From Planctomycetales bacterium 10988 (lineage in GTDB: Bacteria; Planctomycetota; Planctomycetia; Pirellulales; Pb10988): a stretch of 64,000 nucleotides of DNA. Location of the stretch: contig CP043547.1 in NCBI GenBank assembly GCA_009664345.1, positions 4,306,709 to 4,370,708 of the forward strand, read 5' to 3'. Each line of letters opens with the position of its first letter. The stretch's first letter is position 1. Made by a program: the position numbers and the translations under genes. Of this stretch, positions 26,686 to 35,859 are shown piece by piece. The notes beneath the pieces are model-generated. The model saw only the letters and a program-made list of their open reading frames with translations, was not told where the DNA came from and made no database searches.

Positions 26686-26709
26686 AGCTGGCTGCGATTT
26701 TCAAGGCGA

Positions 26710-27558
26710 CTAACCCTTTGAGGAAAGCAGCTTCTTCATCGCTGTAAGTGCCTCCAGTGCCGGAAGCGGAAGTTCAATCCCATCCGCCGCTCGCCGATTC
26801 GGGATCGAACACTCTCGAAGATTAATGCGAATCAACCGAAAAGGGAGTCGTTCGCACAAACTCCGCACGGTAGGAACCGCCGTCCCCGCCCCACATTCGA
26901 TGATCACACATCCTCCGGGATCGAGCGAACGCAACCACGTTTCATAACGTTCCCATTGGGCCTCGGTCCGCTCGCCATTCCACTCCCAATCACCAAACAT
27001 CAAGACATTGGGCCGAGCCGGCTGCCCCGTTTGAGGACAACAAGGCAAAGGAGGGACCGCCCGCAAGGTAGCTTCGTCCAACGAAATGTCTTCGTCTTCC
27101 GCAGGCCAAATAGGACTGGCCGTATCGCCGACACGCTGGAGATGCCGAATCGAACCGTGGCATTCAACGATTCTTTCCGATGCAAAACCCGCTTTTTGGA
27201 AGTGGCCGTCAATATTACTGGTGAAGACAAAGTAACCTTCGGGACAGGACTCGGCCCATCTCAACAGATGGATAAACCCGTCGTGCGGCTCAACGCTCCG
27301 ATATAAATTTCGTCGATGCCCATAAAATCCCCACGCTTGTTCCGGGTCAGTGTCAAACCACTGGGGGTTCGCCAGATCGTAAAAGGAAAGATTTCGCTCT
27401 CGGAAAACCGGGTAAGCCTTCCAAAAACCTTCGGGGCCTCGGAAGTCCGGCAACCCGGAATCCACCCCCATTCCCGCACCGGAGGCGATCAAGAGAGACC
27501 GCGCTTCGTTGATCCAGCCCGCCGCCTTTTCGATCTGCTTTGCATCATTGTCCATCAT
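26710..27558 (-). CDS. Sir2-family NAD-dependent protein deacylase (sirtuin)
   Basis: 282 residues. The NAD-binding signature GAGMGVDSGLPDFRG, the TSNIDGHF segment (family usually TQNID) and ECHGS with the catalytic His are all present. A Rossmann end region (PNVLMFGD, CVIIECGAGTAVPTV) follows. The zinc module looks incomplete: a Cys pair is visible only in PPLPCCPQTG, and the first CxxC expected after ECHGS is replaced by RHLQRVGD. The protein may therefore lack structural zinc. It is convergent with the cyclase gene (24 bases between stops). The preferred substrate is unknown. Confidence 0.85.
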   Translation of the reverse strand: MMDNDAKQIEKAAGWINEARSLLIASGAGMGVDSGLPDFRGPEGFWKAYPVFRERNLSFYDLANPQWFDTDPEQAWGFYGHRRNLYRSVEPHDGFIHLLRWAESCPEGYFVFTSNIDGHFQKAGFASERIVECHGSIRHLQRVGDTASPIWPAEDEDISLDEATLRAVPPLPCCPQTGQPARPNVLMFGDWEWNGERTEAQWERYETWLRSLDPGGCVIIECGAGTAVPTVRSLCERLPFRLIRINLRECSIPNRRAADGIELPLPALEALTAMKKLLSSKG

Positions 27559-27604
27559 GACCGTCGTTCAATAGTGAGAAAAAGAGTGCCTCTTCTCAAC
27601 TCTA

Positions 27605-29584
27605 TCATTGGAAAGAACGTTCGGTAAGGGACTGAGCACGCATGACTGCCGCGGAGGAGTGGCGATGTGTGAGCGGAAGTTGCCAGAGTTCGTAGCGTCT
27701 CAGCACCCCATCGGCGTCGCGAACTTCCGAAGTTTGGAGGGGGATGATCTTCTCGTCTTCGGAAAGGTCTCCTTGCTGATGGACCAGGTCCGAGAGCGTC
27801 GAATCGTAAACAATCCCGCCGGGTGTCAACGACGAGGCCAACAACACGTGGGTAAATCCTTCTTCTTGCAGATAGGTACCCAACGATTTCCCCGGTGGAA
27901 TCCGCTGTGGATAACCCGTCCGTTGTCGGAAGACGCTTTCGCGGACCAAGGCGGAATCAAAGTAAAAGGCACGAAGTTCTTGGCTGAGAATGCGACTTTC
28001 TGGCGACAAAATGAGATTGGCGACCTGAGCAATGTAAAAGGTCGGCTCGTGACGCATGAGGTATTCTTGGCGACTTTCAGTGCCGATGGCAACCTCCCAA
28101 TGCGGCAAAGAACGCCGGGCGGCAATCGCCGAACTGAAGCATCCCATTCCGAGAAAGACCACCGCTATCGCAACTTTTCCCCAACGAGGCCCCCGAGAAA
28201 TCTCGGCCAAGACCCAAGCGACCGCCAGTGCCAGCAACGGCAGGATCGGTAAAAAGAAGCGGAGATTCTGCCTCAAGAAAAAGCAGAGAACCGCATAACC
28301 CGAGGCGATCATCAACAACCAGCCCAGCCCCCGCAACCGGCGAACGAAGAGCAAGCCCGGCATAAAAGCAAGAAAAAGAAATCCCCATTGATGACTCCTG
28401 CCACCAAATTTTTCCGGGGACATCGTCAATTCCCATGGAGCAGAAAACCAGAGCAACGGATTCGTCCCAAGGGGTCGCTTGGTCGCTGGCATCGGATCAG
28501 GAGCATCGGCGTCGGTGTTTGCCCCCGCCATTGAGAAAACGGAATCCGCGTAAGGATAAACGGGATTGCCACGGTGCCACGCCGCGCGAACGTACCACAT
28601 TCCGCTGACGCTGAGGGCAATGATCAAGACCCAACCCACCTGCATTCGCCAAAGCTGCCAACCCTGACGATGCCGCCACGCATAGATTCCCCAGATCAAA
28701 ATCAAAACAACGACTAGCAACAGGGCGTTATACTTGATGCTCAATGCCCCTCCGGCCGCCAGCCCCAATAAGGTCTTCCAGCCATCATGTTCAGATCGCC
28801 AAAGTAAGCCGCACCAAGCCGCCAGCATCAACACACCCATCACTGCCACCCCCAGATCGTTCAAAGGAGCGGTCATTTGATTGTGAACGCCTGGAACCAA
28901 CAGCACGACGGCCCCGGCGATCCAACCCCAAGGACGCCCGATCAGCGGAGAGGCAAGAACTGCCGTCGCGGCAGCAAACAGCACCCCGAGACTCCAATGC
29001 ACCAAGCCAGCACAGACCGGCCCATCAAGGGCCAACGCCCAGAGATACCAGATGCTGACCAGCAAGGGAAACGTGCTACGTTCACTGTCGGGCAAATGAA
29101 TCAGCGAGCCAGATTCCAAAAACACTTTTGGCAACTGAAGATGATAACAGAGAGCATCGCCAGCAGTCGGAGGGGCAAGAGCCGAGATGAAAGAGCAACC
29201 CAGGGCGATCACCGCCAGCACCCCCAGCAAGGCACTCAACCACCACGGGGGCGCGGCAAGATACCGCCAACTCTCCACTTGTGCCAAAGGCCGAGGCTCC
29301 AACAAGAGCCATTCCGGCGGCTGGGGTCTCATCCACTCAAGCAATGTCCCATACCCACCGAGAATCGTCGCGAAAAGGATGAACCAGTAGGAAAGCCAAC
29401 CCAGTAGCCCCAGAAGACTAAAAAGCAATCCATAGCCCAGCGCACCCAGCATCAGACTCCAAACCGCGACTTCGAGCGGTTCCCGCATCGGGGGGAGTAT
29501 CCCACGGAGCAGCGGTCTTCCCAGGCCATAACAGGCCATGAGGAGCGCCGCCCAAGTCAAAATGGTCCAGAGATTCAAAAGCAA
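27605..29584 (-). CDS. GT-C type membrane glycosyltransferase (GT39/ArnT-like)
   Basis: 659 residues from a TTG start with TTGGAGAA upstream. About 11-13 transmembrane helices occupy the first ~480 residues. The first large loop holds TAGDALCYHLQLPKVFLESG, an acidic loop motif in the place where ArnT/PMT enzymes carry their catalytic Asp; these enzymes use polyprenyl-phosphate sugars as donors on the periplasmic side. A soluble C-terminal domain of about 170 residues follows. It is the last gene of the minus-strand glycan cluster. A near motif copy (29118-29129) encodes PKVFLES inside that same loop. Confidence 0.75.
   Translation of the reverse strand: MLLNLWTILTWAALLMACYGLGRPLLRGILPPMREPLEVAVWSLMLGALGYGLLFSLLGLLGWLSYWFILFATILGGYGTLLEWMRPQPPEWLLLEPRPLAQVESWRYLAAPPWWLSALLGVLAVIALGCSFISALAPPTAGDALCYHLQLPKVFLESGSLIHLPDSERSTFPLLVSIWYLWALALDGPVCAGLVHWSLGVLFAAATAVLASPLIGRPWGWIAGAVVLLVPGVHNQMTAPLNDLGVAVMGVLMLAAWCGLLWRSEHDGWKTLLGLAAGGALSIKYNALLLVVVLILIWGIYAWRHRQGWQLWRMQVGWVLIIALSVSGMWYVRAAWHRGNPVYPYADSVFSMAGANTDADAPDPMPATKRPLGTNPLLWFSAPWELTMSPEKFGGRSHQWGFLFLAFMPGLLFVRRLRGLGWLLMIASGYAVLCFFLRQNLRFFLPILPLLALAVAWVLAEISRGPRWGKVAIAVVFLGMGCFSSAIAARRSLPHWEVAIGTESRQEYLMRHEPTFYIAQVANLILSPESRILSQELRAFYFDSALVRESVFRQRTGYPQRIPPGKSLGTYLQEEGFTHVLLASSLTPGGIVYDSTLSDLVHQQGDLSEDEKIIPLQTSEVRDADGVLRRYELWQLPLTHRHSSAAVMRAQSLTERSFQ
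29118..29129. repeat. A4-ACAC-T4 near motif in the GT-C gene
   Basis: AAAAACACTTTT inside coding sequence; reverse complement AAAAGTGTTTTT. Short arms, so weaker than the exact copies. Confidence 0.4.
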
Positions 29585-29623
29585 GAAAATTCTCCAACGT
29601 CACGCAATGTCAAACTATATCCT

Positions 29624-29676
29624 AAAAGCACTTTTAGAAATGTATGTCTCACCTAAGCACTTAAAAACTACTTTTT
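29624..29676. repeat. Pair of A/T palindromic motifs between GT-C gene and small membrane protein gene
   Basis: AAAAGCACTTTT at 29624-29635 and AAAAACTACTTTTT (exact) at 29663-29676, starts 39 bases apart, same orientation. They fill the 103-base gap. Confidence 0.75.
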
Positions 29677-29687
29677 AATTTGAGGTT

Positions 29688-29930
29688 TTATGCAAACAAC
29701 TTCACCAAGAGATCGGCGAGCGTTTGCCCCAGCATTATCCAAGTGTACCAACCGCTGACAAAAAACATCCAACCCAGCAGCAAGCCGACCTTCCAGCGTG
29801 GCAGACCCTCTCCACCCGTTGCGGTAGAATCCAACCCCAGCAACCACGCTTTTGTCTGCCGACGCGCACGACGAACGGGGAGGGGTGTCGTATCGACTTC
29901 GGAGGTAGGAGGTGAAACCGGAGCAACCAT
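29688..29930 (-). CDS. Small single-span membrane protein
   Basis: 80 residues from ATG 29930, with GGAAG on the coding strand about 9 bases upstream. A basic, proline-rich N-terminal half is followed by one transmembrane helix (about residues 48-70: VGLLLGWMFFVSGWYTWIM) and a short amphipathic tail. It sits 14 bases after the GT9 gene in the same direction, so it is probably part of the operon. No family recognised. Confidence 0.55.
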   Translation of the reverse strand: MVAPVSPPTSEVDTTPLPVRRARRQTKAWLLGLDSTATGGEGLPRWKVGLLLGWMFFVSGWYTWIMLGQTLADLLVKLFA

Positions 29931-29944
29931 GACTATTCTTCCGC

Positions 29945-31399
29945 TTACGCAGCCTTCGAATTCAGAGGGGAATCAATCAATGTCGGCGATGAAGAGAGCG
30001 AGGACTTTGAGAATTCGGGCAGAACCCGCCGAATGGCTTCCCAAACTTGAGAAACTGTCAATGCTCTCATGCAAGGATGATCGGCTTGCGAACAGGTCGC
30101 CCGATGACAGGGCGAACAGGCCGTCATCACTTGCAAAGACTGAACCGAGGTCCCCCACGGTTGCCATTGTTTTTTCCGATTGGTCCCACTGAACAGAACG
30201 ATCGCCGGTGTCCCCACGGCCGCCGCGAGGTGGACCGGACCGGAATCCGCCCCGATGACAACATCCGCCAGCGCGAGCAACGCCGTTAATTCTCCCAGGC
30301 CACATTCCCCACACCAATTCGCGTAGCGGGTAGAATATTGAGGCCCCATGATCAATGCCGCGTGACGTCGCTCTGCTTGTGTTCCGATCAATACAACACG
30401 AGCGAGAGGGTTCTCGCCAAGCTTCCGAACCAACTGACGCCAATGTGAAAACGGCCATCGCTTCGCAGCGGTTCCAGCACCGATATGCAAAACAACCAGC
30501 GGCGAGGTCGATGGGTCCTGATTAGGAAGAACGTCGAGCGTGCGGAGTCGCTGTGCGACCGATGTAAAAAACACATTTTGGGGTTTCAACCGAGGTCGGC
30601 ATGCCGGGACCAATTGCTCTTCTCGATTCCCTAACACCCGCAAGAGTGCCGCACGAGAAGCGACCTCGTGCCGAGCAGGCACAAATGTCGGGCTGTCCGT
30701 CAGCAAAAAACCGCCTCCACCGCAGTTCCAACCTAGTCGCCGTTGTGCCCCCATCAGCCACATAAAAAACGCATGCGGCAATTCCCCCCGGACATCGATC
30801 GCCAGATGATATCGTTCCTTCCGCAGGGAACAGGCCCAGCCAATCAGATCCCAAACCCACCATCGTTTCGCTTTTTTCGGGGAAAAACGCGTTGATTGAC
30901 AGCAATAAACCTGATTGACGACCGGAGACAATTGGAAAAGCTCAGCGTTGGCTTGACTTGCCAAGACATCGATTCGCGCCCGAGGAAACTGTTTCTGCAA
31001 AATCTTCAAGAACCCAAGGCTCAAAACCGCATCCCCCAAATGATCGAGTTGGATCACCAGAATGGAACGAGGTTTCGCCCACGAAACCGGCTGATTTTTC
31101 GGCATCCAAGGCATGGCCTGCACGATCGATCGCAGGAACCACCCACCATAATCAATCGTTCCCATCACGACATGCCATCTCGCCCGCACATAACGGTAAT
31201 GCCTTGGCAACGGAATAGGCCGTGGGGAGCAAGGGGCAGCCCGCTGAACGGGGAAGGGGATCTTGAGAAACAATGCTTTCGCGAGCTTGGTCCAACCGAC
31301 AACCATAATGCGGAATGACTCCCCCCAGACACGACCGAGGGCAAGCAAGGGGGATAAAATCAAAAAGCGCTTTTGATATTGATTAAAGCACGGAAACAT
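29945..31399 (-). CDS. Glycosyltransferase family 9 (ADP-heptose:LPS heptosyltransferase-like)
   Basis: The GT9 fold starts near residue 110 with RSILVIQLDHLGDAVLSLG and ends with GADSGPVHLAAAVGTPAIVLFSG, the classic nucleotide-sugar signature; HIGAGTAAKRWP is the usual mid-protein motif. The family moves heptose or related sugars onto lipopolysaccharide core. ATG 31399 overlaps the end of the upstream gene by 17 bases and has GAGGGAGG just before it, but the spacing is tight. ATG 31306, with GGGGAG, is an alternative that would put the motif copy at 31362-31374 outside the gene. The ~110-residue N-terminal extension is unusual. Confidence 0.88.
   Translation of the reverse strand: MFPCFNQYQKRFLILSPLLALGRVWGESFRIMVVGWTKLAKALFLKIPFPVQRAAPCSPRPIPLPRHYRYVRARWHVVMGTIDYGGWFLRSIVQAMPWMPKNQPVSWAKPRSILVIQLDHLGDAVLSLGFLKILQKQFPRARIDVLASQANAELFQLSPVVNQVYCCQSTRFSPKKAKRWWVWDLIGWACSLRKERYHLAIDVRGELPHAFFMWLMGAQRRLGWNCGGGGFLLTDSPTFVPARHEVASRAALLRVLGNREEQLVPACRPRLKPQNVFFTSVAQRLRTLDVLPNQDPSTSPLVVLHIGAGTAAKRWPFSHWRQLVRKLGENPLARVVLIGTQAERRHAALIMGPQYSTRYANWCGECGLGELTALLALADVVIGADSGPVHLAAAVGTPAIVLFSGTNRKKQWQPWGTSVQSLQVMTACSPCHRATCSQADHPCMRALTVSQVWEAIRRVLPEFSKSSLSSSPTLIDSPLNSKAA
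31362..31374. repeat. A5-GCGC-T4 motif with extended symmetry near the GT9 start
   Basis: AAAAAGCGCTTTT; the symmetry extends outward to TCAAAA...TTTTGA. It lies in the first codons of the GT9 gene, or just upstream of it if ATG 31306 is the start. Confidence 0.55.
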
Positions 31400-32561
31400 A
31401 GGCCTCCCTCGTCAATCGGGCTACCGTTGACCAATCGTATTGTTGTTGCACCATGCTTGCCAGCAAAGAATTTCGAGGCTCTTTCAGGGCCTGTAAAACG
31501 GCTTCGCGAATCGCGGTTGGCTGATGAGGCGGCACGTACTTGGCGAAGTCCCCAAAGTACTCATGCGTGCAACCGCCTTGCGGTAGGACCAGTGGAACCC
31601 CGGACATCCCCGCTTCCAAGGCCACCAACCCCGGTGTTTCAAACCAACTACACAGCGCCAAACATCCGCAATTTGCGTAAATGCTTTCTAGGCGAGGGTC
31701 CTCATGATCGCATCGAGGGAGAAAGGTCACCTCAGGTCCGGCGATCTCGCGGCAGGCTCGATAGTAAGCTTCCTGGCCTGGCACCGGATCACCCAAGACG
31801 ACGATGGGAACCTCCGTCCCTTGCATCGCCCGCAAAAAAGTCCATTGATTCTTGCGTGGCTCGATCCTTCCGGCATAAAGCACGAATGGGCCAAGCTCCT
31901 CCAACTCCGGCCAACTTGATGAAGGCCGAGCGAAGCGACTGTCGGCTCCGTTAGGTACTAAATGGATTTTTTCCGAGGGAATCCCAAATAAACGAACAAG
32001 TTGCTCACCCTCGGCATGCGAGTTGGGCAAGATTTTATCGACGGAATGATACAGTTCTCTTCGCCAAGAAGGCAACCACGGAGCAAGCTGCCGCGTCGCG
32101 AACTTCGCACTGTTCCAGCTACGTTTCCATAGTGGATCGGGTTCTCGCCAGCAGTTTGCCGCATCAAACCAAGCGATAGAGGACAAGACCACCGGAACGC
32201 GGTGAGAACGGGCGGCCTGGACAATCGAGAGATGCTCCGGCTCACTGCCAAACAAATGGAGGCAGTGAATCTCCTCCCAATTCATCTCCCAAGGTCGCCA
32301 GTAGCGAGCATCGACCTTATAGGAACCAAGGGCTTGCCGCGTCTTCTGCATCTGCACTTCCCCGCCCCCCGGTGCAGCCGAGGCACGTAGCGACCCTGCG
32401 AATGCTACCTGAAGTGTCTTCGGTAGTCGCGAGAGATAAGCCTTCCCTCGTGCTCCCGGCAAAGGAGGAGGTTGTAATTGATCTAAGTCAGATTGTTCGA
32501 CACCCAAAGTACGTCCCATCGAAAGATTGTTTTGCACCCTATCTTCGTTCAATTCGATCAA
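31383..32561 (-). CDS. Glycosyltransferase family 4
   Basis: 392 residues from TTG 32561, chosen for AAAGGAG 7 bases upstream; the sequence GGAGTTCTTCCTTG is also found at the ppk1 start. The GT-B C-terminal half has LVPNGAD, LYAGRIEPRKNQ and the EX7E motif ETPGLVALEAG, the donor-phosphate/sugar site of GT4 enzymes. The acceptor is probably a surface glycan or LPS intermediate, given the cluster. It overlaps the next gene downstream. Confidence 0.88.
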   Translation of the reverse strand: MIELNEDRVQNNLSMGRTLGVEQSDLDQLQPPPLPGARGKAYLSRLPKTLQVAFAGSLRASAAPGGGEVQMQKTRQALGSYKVDARYWRPWEMNWEEIHCLHLFGSEPEHLSIVQAARSHRVPVVLSSIAWFDAANCWREPDPLWKRSWNSAKFATRQLAPWLPSWRRELYHSVDKILPNSHAEGEQLVRLFGIPSEKIHLVPNGADSRFARPSSSWPELEELGPFVLYAGRIEPRKNQWTFLRAMQGTEVPIVVLGDPVPGQEAYYRACREIAGPEVTFLPRCDHEDPRLESIYANCGCLALCSWFETPGLVALEAGMSGVPLVLPQGGCTHEYFGDFAKYVPPHQPTAIREAVLQALKEPRNSLLASMVQQQYDWSTVARLTREAYVSVL

Positions 32562-32705
32562 GGAAGAACTCCTTTTTTTCCAGTCATGACAGGCTCTCGC
32601 AAGTTGTTCTGCTCAGCCGGTCGATTCTCTTTCCCCGGACTGACTTGAAGACCGAAGAGACAAACGCCGAGAAGTCACAGCGTTCTGAAAGTGCAAGATG
32701 ATTTC

Positions 32706-32719
32706 AAAAAACGTTTTTT
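32706..32719. repeat. A6-CG-T6 perfect palindrome
   Basis: AAAAAACGTTTTTT in the 169-base gap between the deacetylase-like and GT4 genes. It fits A5-N4-T5 but with centre ACGT, so it may be a divergent copy or chance. Confidence 0.5.
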
Positions 32720-32730
32720 AAATGTTTTCC

Positions 32731-34197
32731 CTATCCCTGCAACCGACGTATCATCCATTTTGTCCAACCTCTCCAGCTTGGGTCGGAAATCTCTTCCGCC
32801 GGAGTTACCTTCTCCCAATCAATTTGCTGACGAAATCGCTCCTTGAGAGATTCGCGTCGATCGATCCGGGTAGGGCTGGGATAGCGTAAAACGTGCCGCT
32901 TTTGAAACGCCAAGCTGGCCGGATTGAACTGGACGACCGGTTCATCGAGCGGAAATAACGCGACCAAATCTCCCCGGCAATATTCGATTCCGACCCGATA
33001 GGGGGCCGTCTGCGAATCGACAAAGAGCGTGTACTGCGAACCGCGGCGATGGAGTTGTAGTTGAATCGCCCCGCGTCGTTGCCACCAATTCGCATACTCT
33101 CTCAGCGTTGTTTTCCAAAGCGCTGCACAGGACTGCACGGTTTCGAGGATCGCATCCAAGATTTCCGGAGCGGCTCCCAATCGACCGGTGGGATGACCAT
33201 ACAGCAAGATTGGCTCCGCCGCCGAATACTTCTGCCGAATCAAGCTGACGAAATAATCCGTCGCCAGGGCAACCGCTTCACTCTGCGTCACTCTCCCTGG
33301 CAGTGATGCCTGGGATCGTTCGGCGGCTTCCAAGAACAAACCTAAACAAACCGGATGGACCGGCAGTTGCAGAACTTGACTATTCTGAGGAAAAAAGGGC
33401 AATTCATCGTAAGCGAGCGAAAACTCGCTACTGTATTCAAGCCCAAGCTCCTCCAATGCCTCCCGCAGCCCGGCGTTATATTTTCCATGAGGAGCTACGA
33501 AGCCTTTCGACTCGATGCCGGCCTCTTCAAGCACATCCAAGCCGCGGCGGATGTTCGCCAGGTTCTCGTCGGCCAGCCGATAAGTATGGTGCCAATAGCC
33601 GTGTCCACCGGTATCCAAATCCTGAAAGCGGGCAAGAATGGCCGGATGCGGCTCGTAAGCAGAACCACAAATAAAGTGACTGAACCACTCCGGCGATCGC
33701 TCGACTCGCTTGAAGGTCTGCTCAAAATCCTCGGGATGATATTCATCGTAGTCGATGCGAAAATTGAACACACTTCGATAAGGGAAAGGAAAGGCAGCGA
33801 TCCGCAGCCAAACTCCACCGGCTTGCTCAACCTGCCGACGCAGCTGCCCCAGCAATTTTCGACGGACTTGCCGATGGGCTACCCGGGCGATTTGCTCCTG
33901 CAATTCCAACATCCCCACACGCCATAGATGCGGTGAAGACTGCTCTTCCAGCAGCGAACCGAAGGGATCATAGGCCTCTTTGGTCAACTCGGCGATGTTG
34001 ATTGCCTGCTGACCTTCGTGCAAATTGGGCTTGCCTTTGCGGCGTGAATCCCAAAGCACAATCTGCCCTTGAGTCTCCGTAGCGGATTGCTTCAGCCAAG
34101 GAATACCTTCCTGCGTCAAGATTCGCTCTAACCCACCTGAGACCCCATCGAGGATCAGCGGAAGTAGTGGAAGATGCGGATCGGGCTTCCTGCCCAT
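32731..34197 (-). CDS. Polysaccharide deacetylase-like protein (NodB homology / CE4)
   Basis: 488 residues. The barrel-type motifs are readable: an acidic metal motif FRIDYDEYHP, a His motif GGHGYWHHTY, the GFVAPHGKYN strand, and LLYGHPTGR near the end of the domain (about residues 140-380). CE4 enzymes remove N- or O-acetyl groups from glycans with a divalent metal. An N-terminal ~130-residue region and a C-terminal beta-rich region of ~110 residues are not recognised. No signal peptide, so it may act on cytoplasmic precursors or be inactive. ATG 34197 has GAGG upstream. Confidence 0.78.
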   Translation of the reverse strand: MGRKPDPHLPLLPLILDGVSGGLERILTQEGIPWLKQSATETQGQIVLWDSRRKGKPNLHEGQQAINIAELTKEAYDPFGSLLEEQSSPHLWRVGMLELQEQIARVAHRQVRRKLLGQLRRQVEQAGGVWLRIAAFPFPYRSVFNFRIDYDEYHPEDFEQTFKRVERSPEWFSHFICGSAYEPHPAILARFQDLDTGGHGYWHHTYRLADENLANIRRGLDVLEEAGIESKGFVAPHGKYNAGLREALEELGLEYSSEFSLAYDELPFFPQNSQVLQLPVHPVCLGLFLEAAERSQASLPGRVTQSEAVALATDYFVSLIRQKYSAAEPILLYGHPTGRLGAAPEILDAILETVQSCAALWKTTLREYANWWQRRGAIQLQLHRRGSQYTLFVDSQTAPYRVGIEYCRGDLVALFPLDEPVVQFNPASLAFQKRHVLRYPSPTRIDRRESLKERFRQQIDWEKVTPAEEISDPSWRGWTKWMIRRLQG

Positions 34198-34283
34198 AGT
34201 TTTCGCCTCACAAAAACGAATCGTCTGAGTCTAAGAGTCTATCTTCGTTGATGAACAAAAAGCCGAGTGGCTTCAGCAATCTT

Positions 34284-34320
34284 AAAAATACTTTTTACAT
34301 TCAATCCAAAAAGCACTTTT
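34284..34320. repeat. Pair of A/T palindromic motifs upstream of the deacetylase-like gene
   Basis: AAAAATACTTTTT at 34284-34296 and AAAAAGCACTTTT at 34308-34320, starts 24 bases apart. They lie in the gap between the GT2 gene end and the deacetylase-like gene start. Confidence 0.65.
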
Positions 34321-35068
34321 AAGAACCTTGCGAAAGCCTCCGATGCTTTCGTATCAATTCCCATTCCGACCAACCACTCAACATACAAAAGGCCCAACCA
34401 ATCGGGCCGTCTCGCCAACCTTGCTTCCAGATCAAACGTCGAAAGATCTCTCTGCAGGCAGCGTAGAGTCCACTTCCCCAAATGGCTTGTTTCCCGGCAT
34501 CGCATCGCGATTTCGCTTCCAACGCGGTATAACGATGAACTTTTTCACAAAAGGCATCGAGCGTCGGCAGCGTGTAATGCGTCAAGGTCGTCGCTAAATG
34601 CCCGACCTCGCCATCGACTCGCAACACTTCATGCACGGAGCCTTCCCAGCAAGCATGATCTTTGCGAAAGAGTCGAATGGGCCGATCATCTTGAGTCCCC
34701 CCGAAAGCCATCGGATGACCGAAAATGTGGCTTTTGATCCGAATACGAAAGGCGGTAAGGTTCGTCGTTTCCATGTGCCGACGTATCTCAGCCGGCATCC
34801 CCGTCGAAGGTCGTTCGTCTGCATCAATCGAAAGAATCCATTCCCCACGAGCCAAATCACAAGCGGCGTTTCGCTGGTCGGCAAAGGTATCAAACGGTCG
34901 AACCTGGGCGACGGCTCGATATTCTTTCGCGATGGCAACCGTGTCGTCGGTCGATCCACTGTCCAACACGATCACCTCATCGGCCCAAGCCAACAGCGGC
35001 AGCAACTCGCGTAAGTGAGCCGCTTCATTCCGAGTGATCAAAACTACCGATAGCTGAGGCCGTGTCAT
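34319..35068 (-). CDS. Glycosyltransferase family 2 (KdtX/WaaE-like LPS glucosyltransferase)
   Basis: Start set at ATG 35068, which overlaps the stop of the upstream gene (ATGA); an earlier frame extension has no support. 249 residues. The GT-A fold is shown by SVVLITRNEAAHL, VLDSGSTDDT, DQRNAACDLARGEWILSIDADE (quoted parts; the DAD is the metal site) and CWEGSVHEVL. The layout matches beta-1,4-glucosyltransferases of LPS core synthesis. The stop lies at the edge of the paired motif at 34284-34320. Last gene of the coupled series 34319-41109. Confidence 0.88.
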   Translation of the reverse strand: MTRPQLSVVLITRNEAAHLRELLPLLAWADEVIVLDSGSTDDTVAIAKEYRAVAQVRPFDTFADQRNAACDLARGEWILSIDADERPSTGMPAEIRRHMETTNLTAFRIRIKSHIFGHPMAFGGTQDDRPIRLFRKDHACWEGSVHEVLRVDGEVGHLATTLTHYTLPTLDAFCEKVHRYTALEAKSRCDAGKQAIWGSGLYAACREIFRRLIWKQGWRDGPIGWAFCMLSGWSEWELIRKHRRLSQGS

Positions 35069-35859
35069 TCCCCCTGTCCCTCTCTCCAAGCCAACAGGCC
35101 CACGCGGGCGGCGGCTCGCAGCTGATAGTATCCGGCGAAGCAGGCAAGCTCCAACCATATTCCAAACGGTTGCCAATACCCGACGAGCATCGCCGCCAGC
35201 AACGCATGAAGGCGAACGTCCGCATTGGCTGGCACATGATAAGCGGCTTTCAAACAATCTGCCAAGGTCAGTGCGGACGACTTTTCGGGATTTCTTTGAT
35301 CATGCTGACGAAACTTCGCGGCAGATGAAATTTGTTTTGCTAATAACGATTCCTGCTGCAACCCGTGGACAAGGAAGTATTTCCCGCTGAAAAACGCCGC
35401 CAGCAGATACCAAATCGTGGCATCGTGCGTGAGGGTTTGGTAAACGTAGGCAAGTGCGGCATGCAGGCCAAGGTCGAGAACCTCGTCAAGCTGGGCATCG
35501 AGCCAAGCCCCGAAAGTCGAACATCGTTGTTGGACGCGGGCCAGCAATCCATCAAGTCGATCACATTCCCACGCAAGCAATAAACAACCCGCCGCCGGGA
35601 ACAACTGCGTCGGCCAAACGAGCATGATGACCGCACTGAGTGCCGCAAAGCACGCTCCCAGACAAGTGATTTGCAGAGGATGCACCGAGGAACCGGCTAG
35701 CATACGAGCAAGCCAAGCCGCCGTCGGCCGGATGTACCAACGCGAGATCGGGTATTTTCGTCCCCGCTCTTTTTCCTCTTGTTGCCATTTTGCCAAGTCC
35801 CCCCAGCCAGCGTTTCCGAGGCTCGTCGATGCAAAGCTTTCTTGAGTTGCGGCCTTCAT
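35065..35859 (-). CDS. CDP-alcohol phosphotransferase family membrane protein (I)
   Basis: 264 residues with about six hydrophobic helices. The complete active-site pattern D-x2-DG-x2-AR-x8-G-x3-D-x3-D is present as DRLDGLLARVQQ followed by GAWLDAQLD, so the enzyme should be active. The family moves a phospho-alcohol from a CDP-alcohol to an acceptor alcohol, as in phospholipid synthesis. Here it lies between two glycosyltransferase genes, with 4-base overlaps on both sides, which suggests modification of a glycan or its lipid carrier rather than bulk phospholipid synthesis. A second, divergent family member is two genes upstream. Confidence 0.85.
   Translation of the reverse strand: MKAATQESFASTSLGNAGWGDLAKWQQEEKERGRKYPISRWYIRPTAAWLARMLAGSSVHPLQITCLGACFAALSAVIMLVWPTQLFPAAGCLLLAWECDRLDGLLARVQQRCSTFGAWLDAQLDEVLDLGLHAALAYVYQTLTHDATIWYLLAAFFSGKYFLVHGLQQESLLAKQISSAAKFRQHDQRNPEKSSALTLADCLKAAYHVPANADVRLHALLAAMLVGYWQPFGIWLELACFAGYYQLRAAARVGLLAWREGQGE

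Noticed and set aside
28877-29407. 176-codon plus-strand frame over the GT-C gene
   Set aside because: Arg/Pro/His-rich antisense frame of a GC-rich membrane protein gene; shadow.
30566-30579. AAAAAACACATTTT in the GT9 gene
   Set aside because: The A and T arms are offset so the symmetry is broken; not counted.
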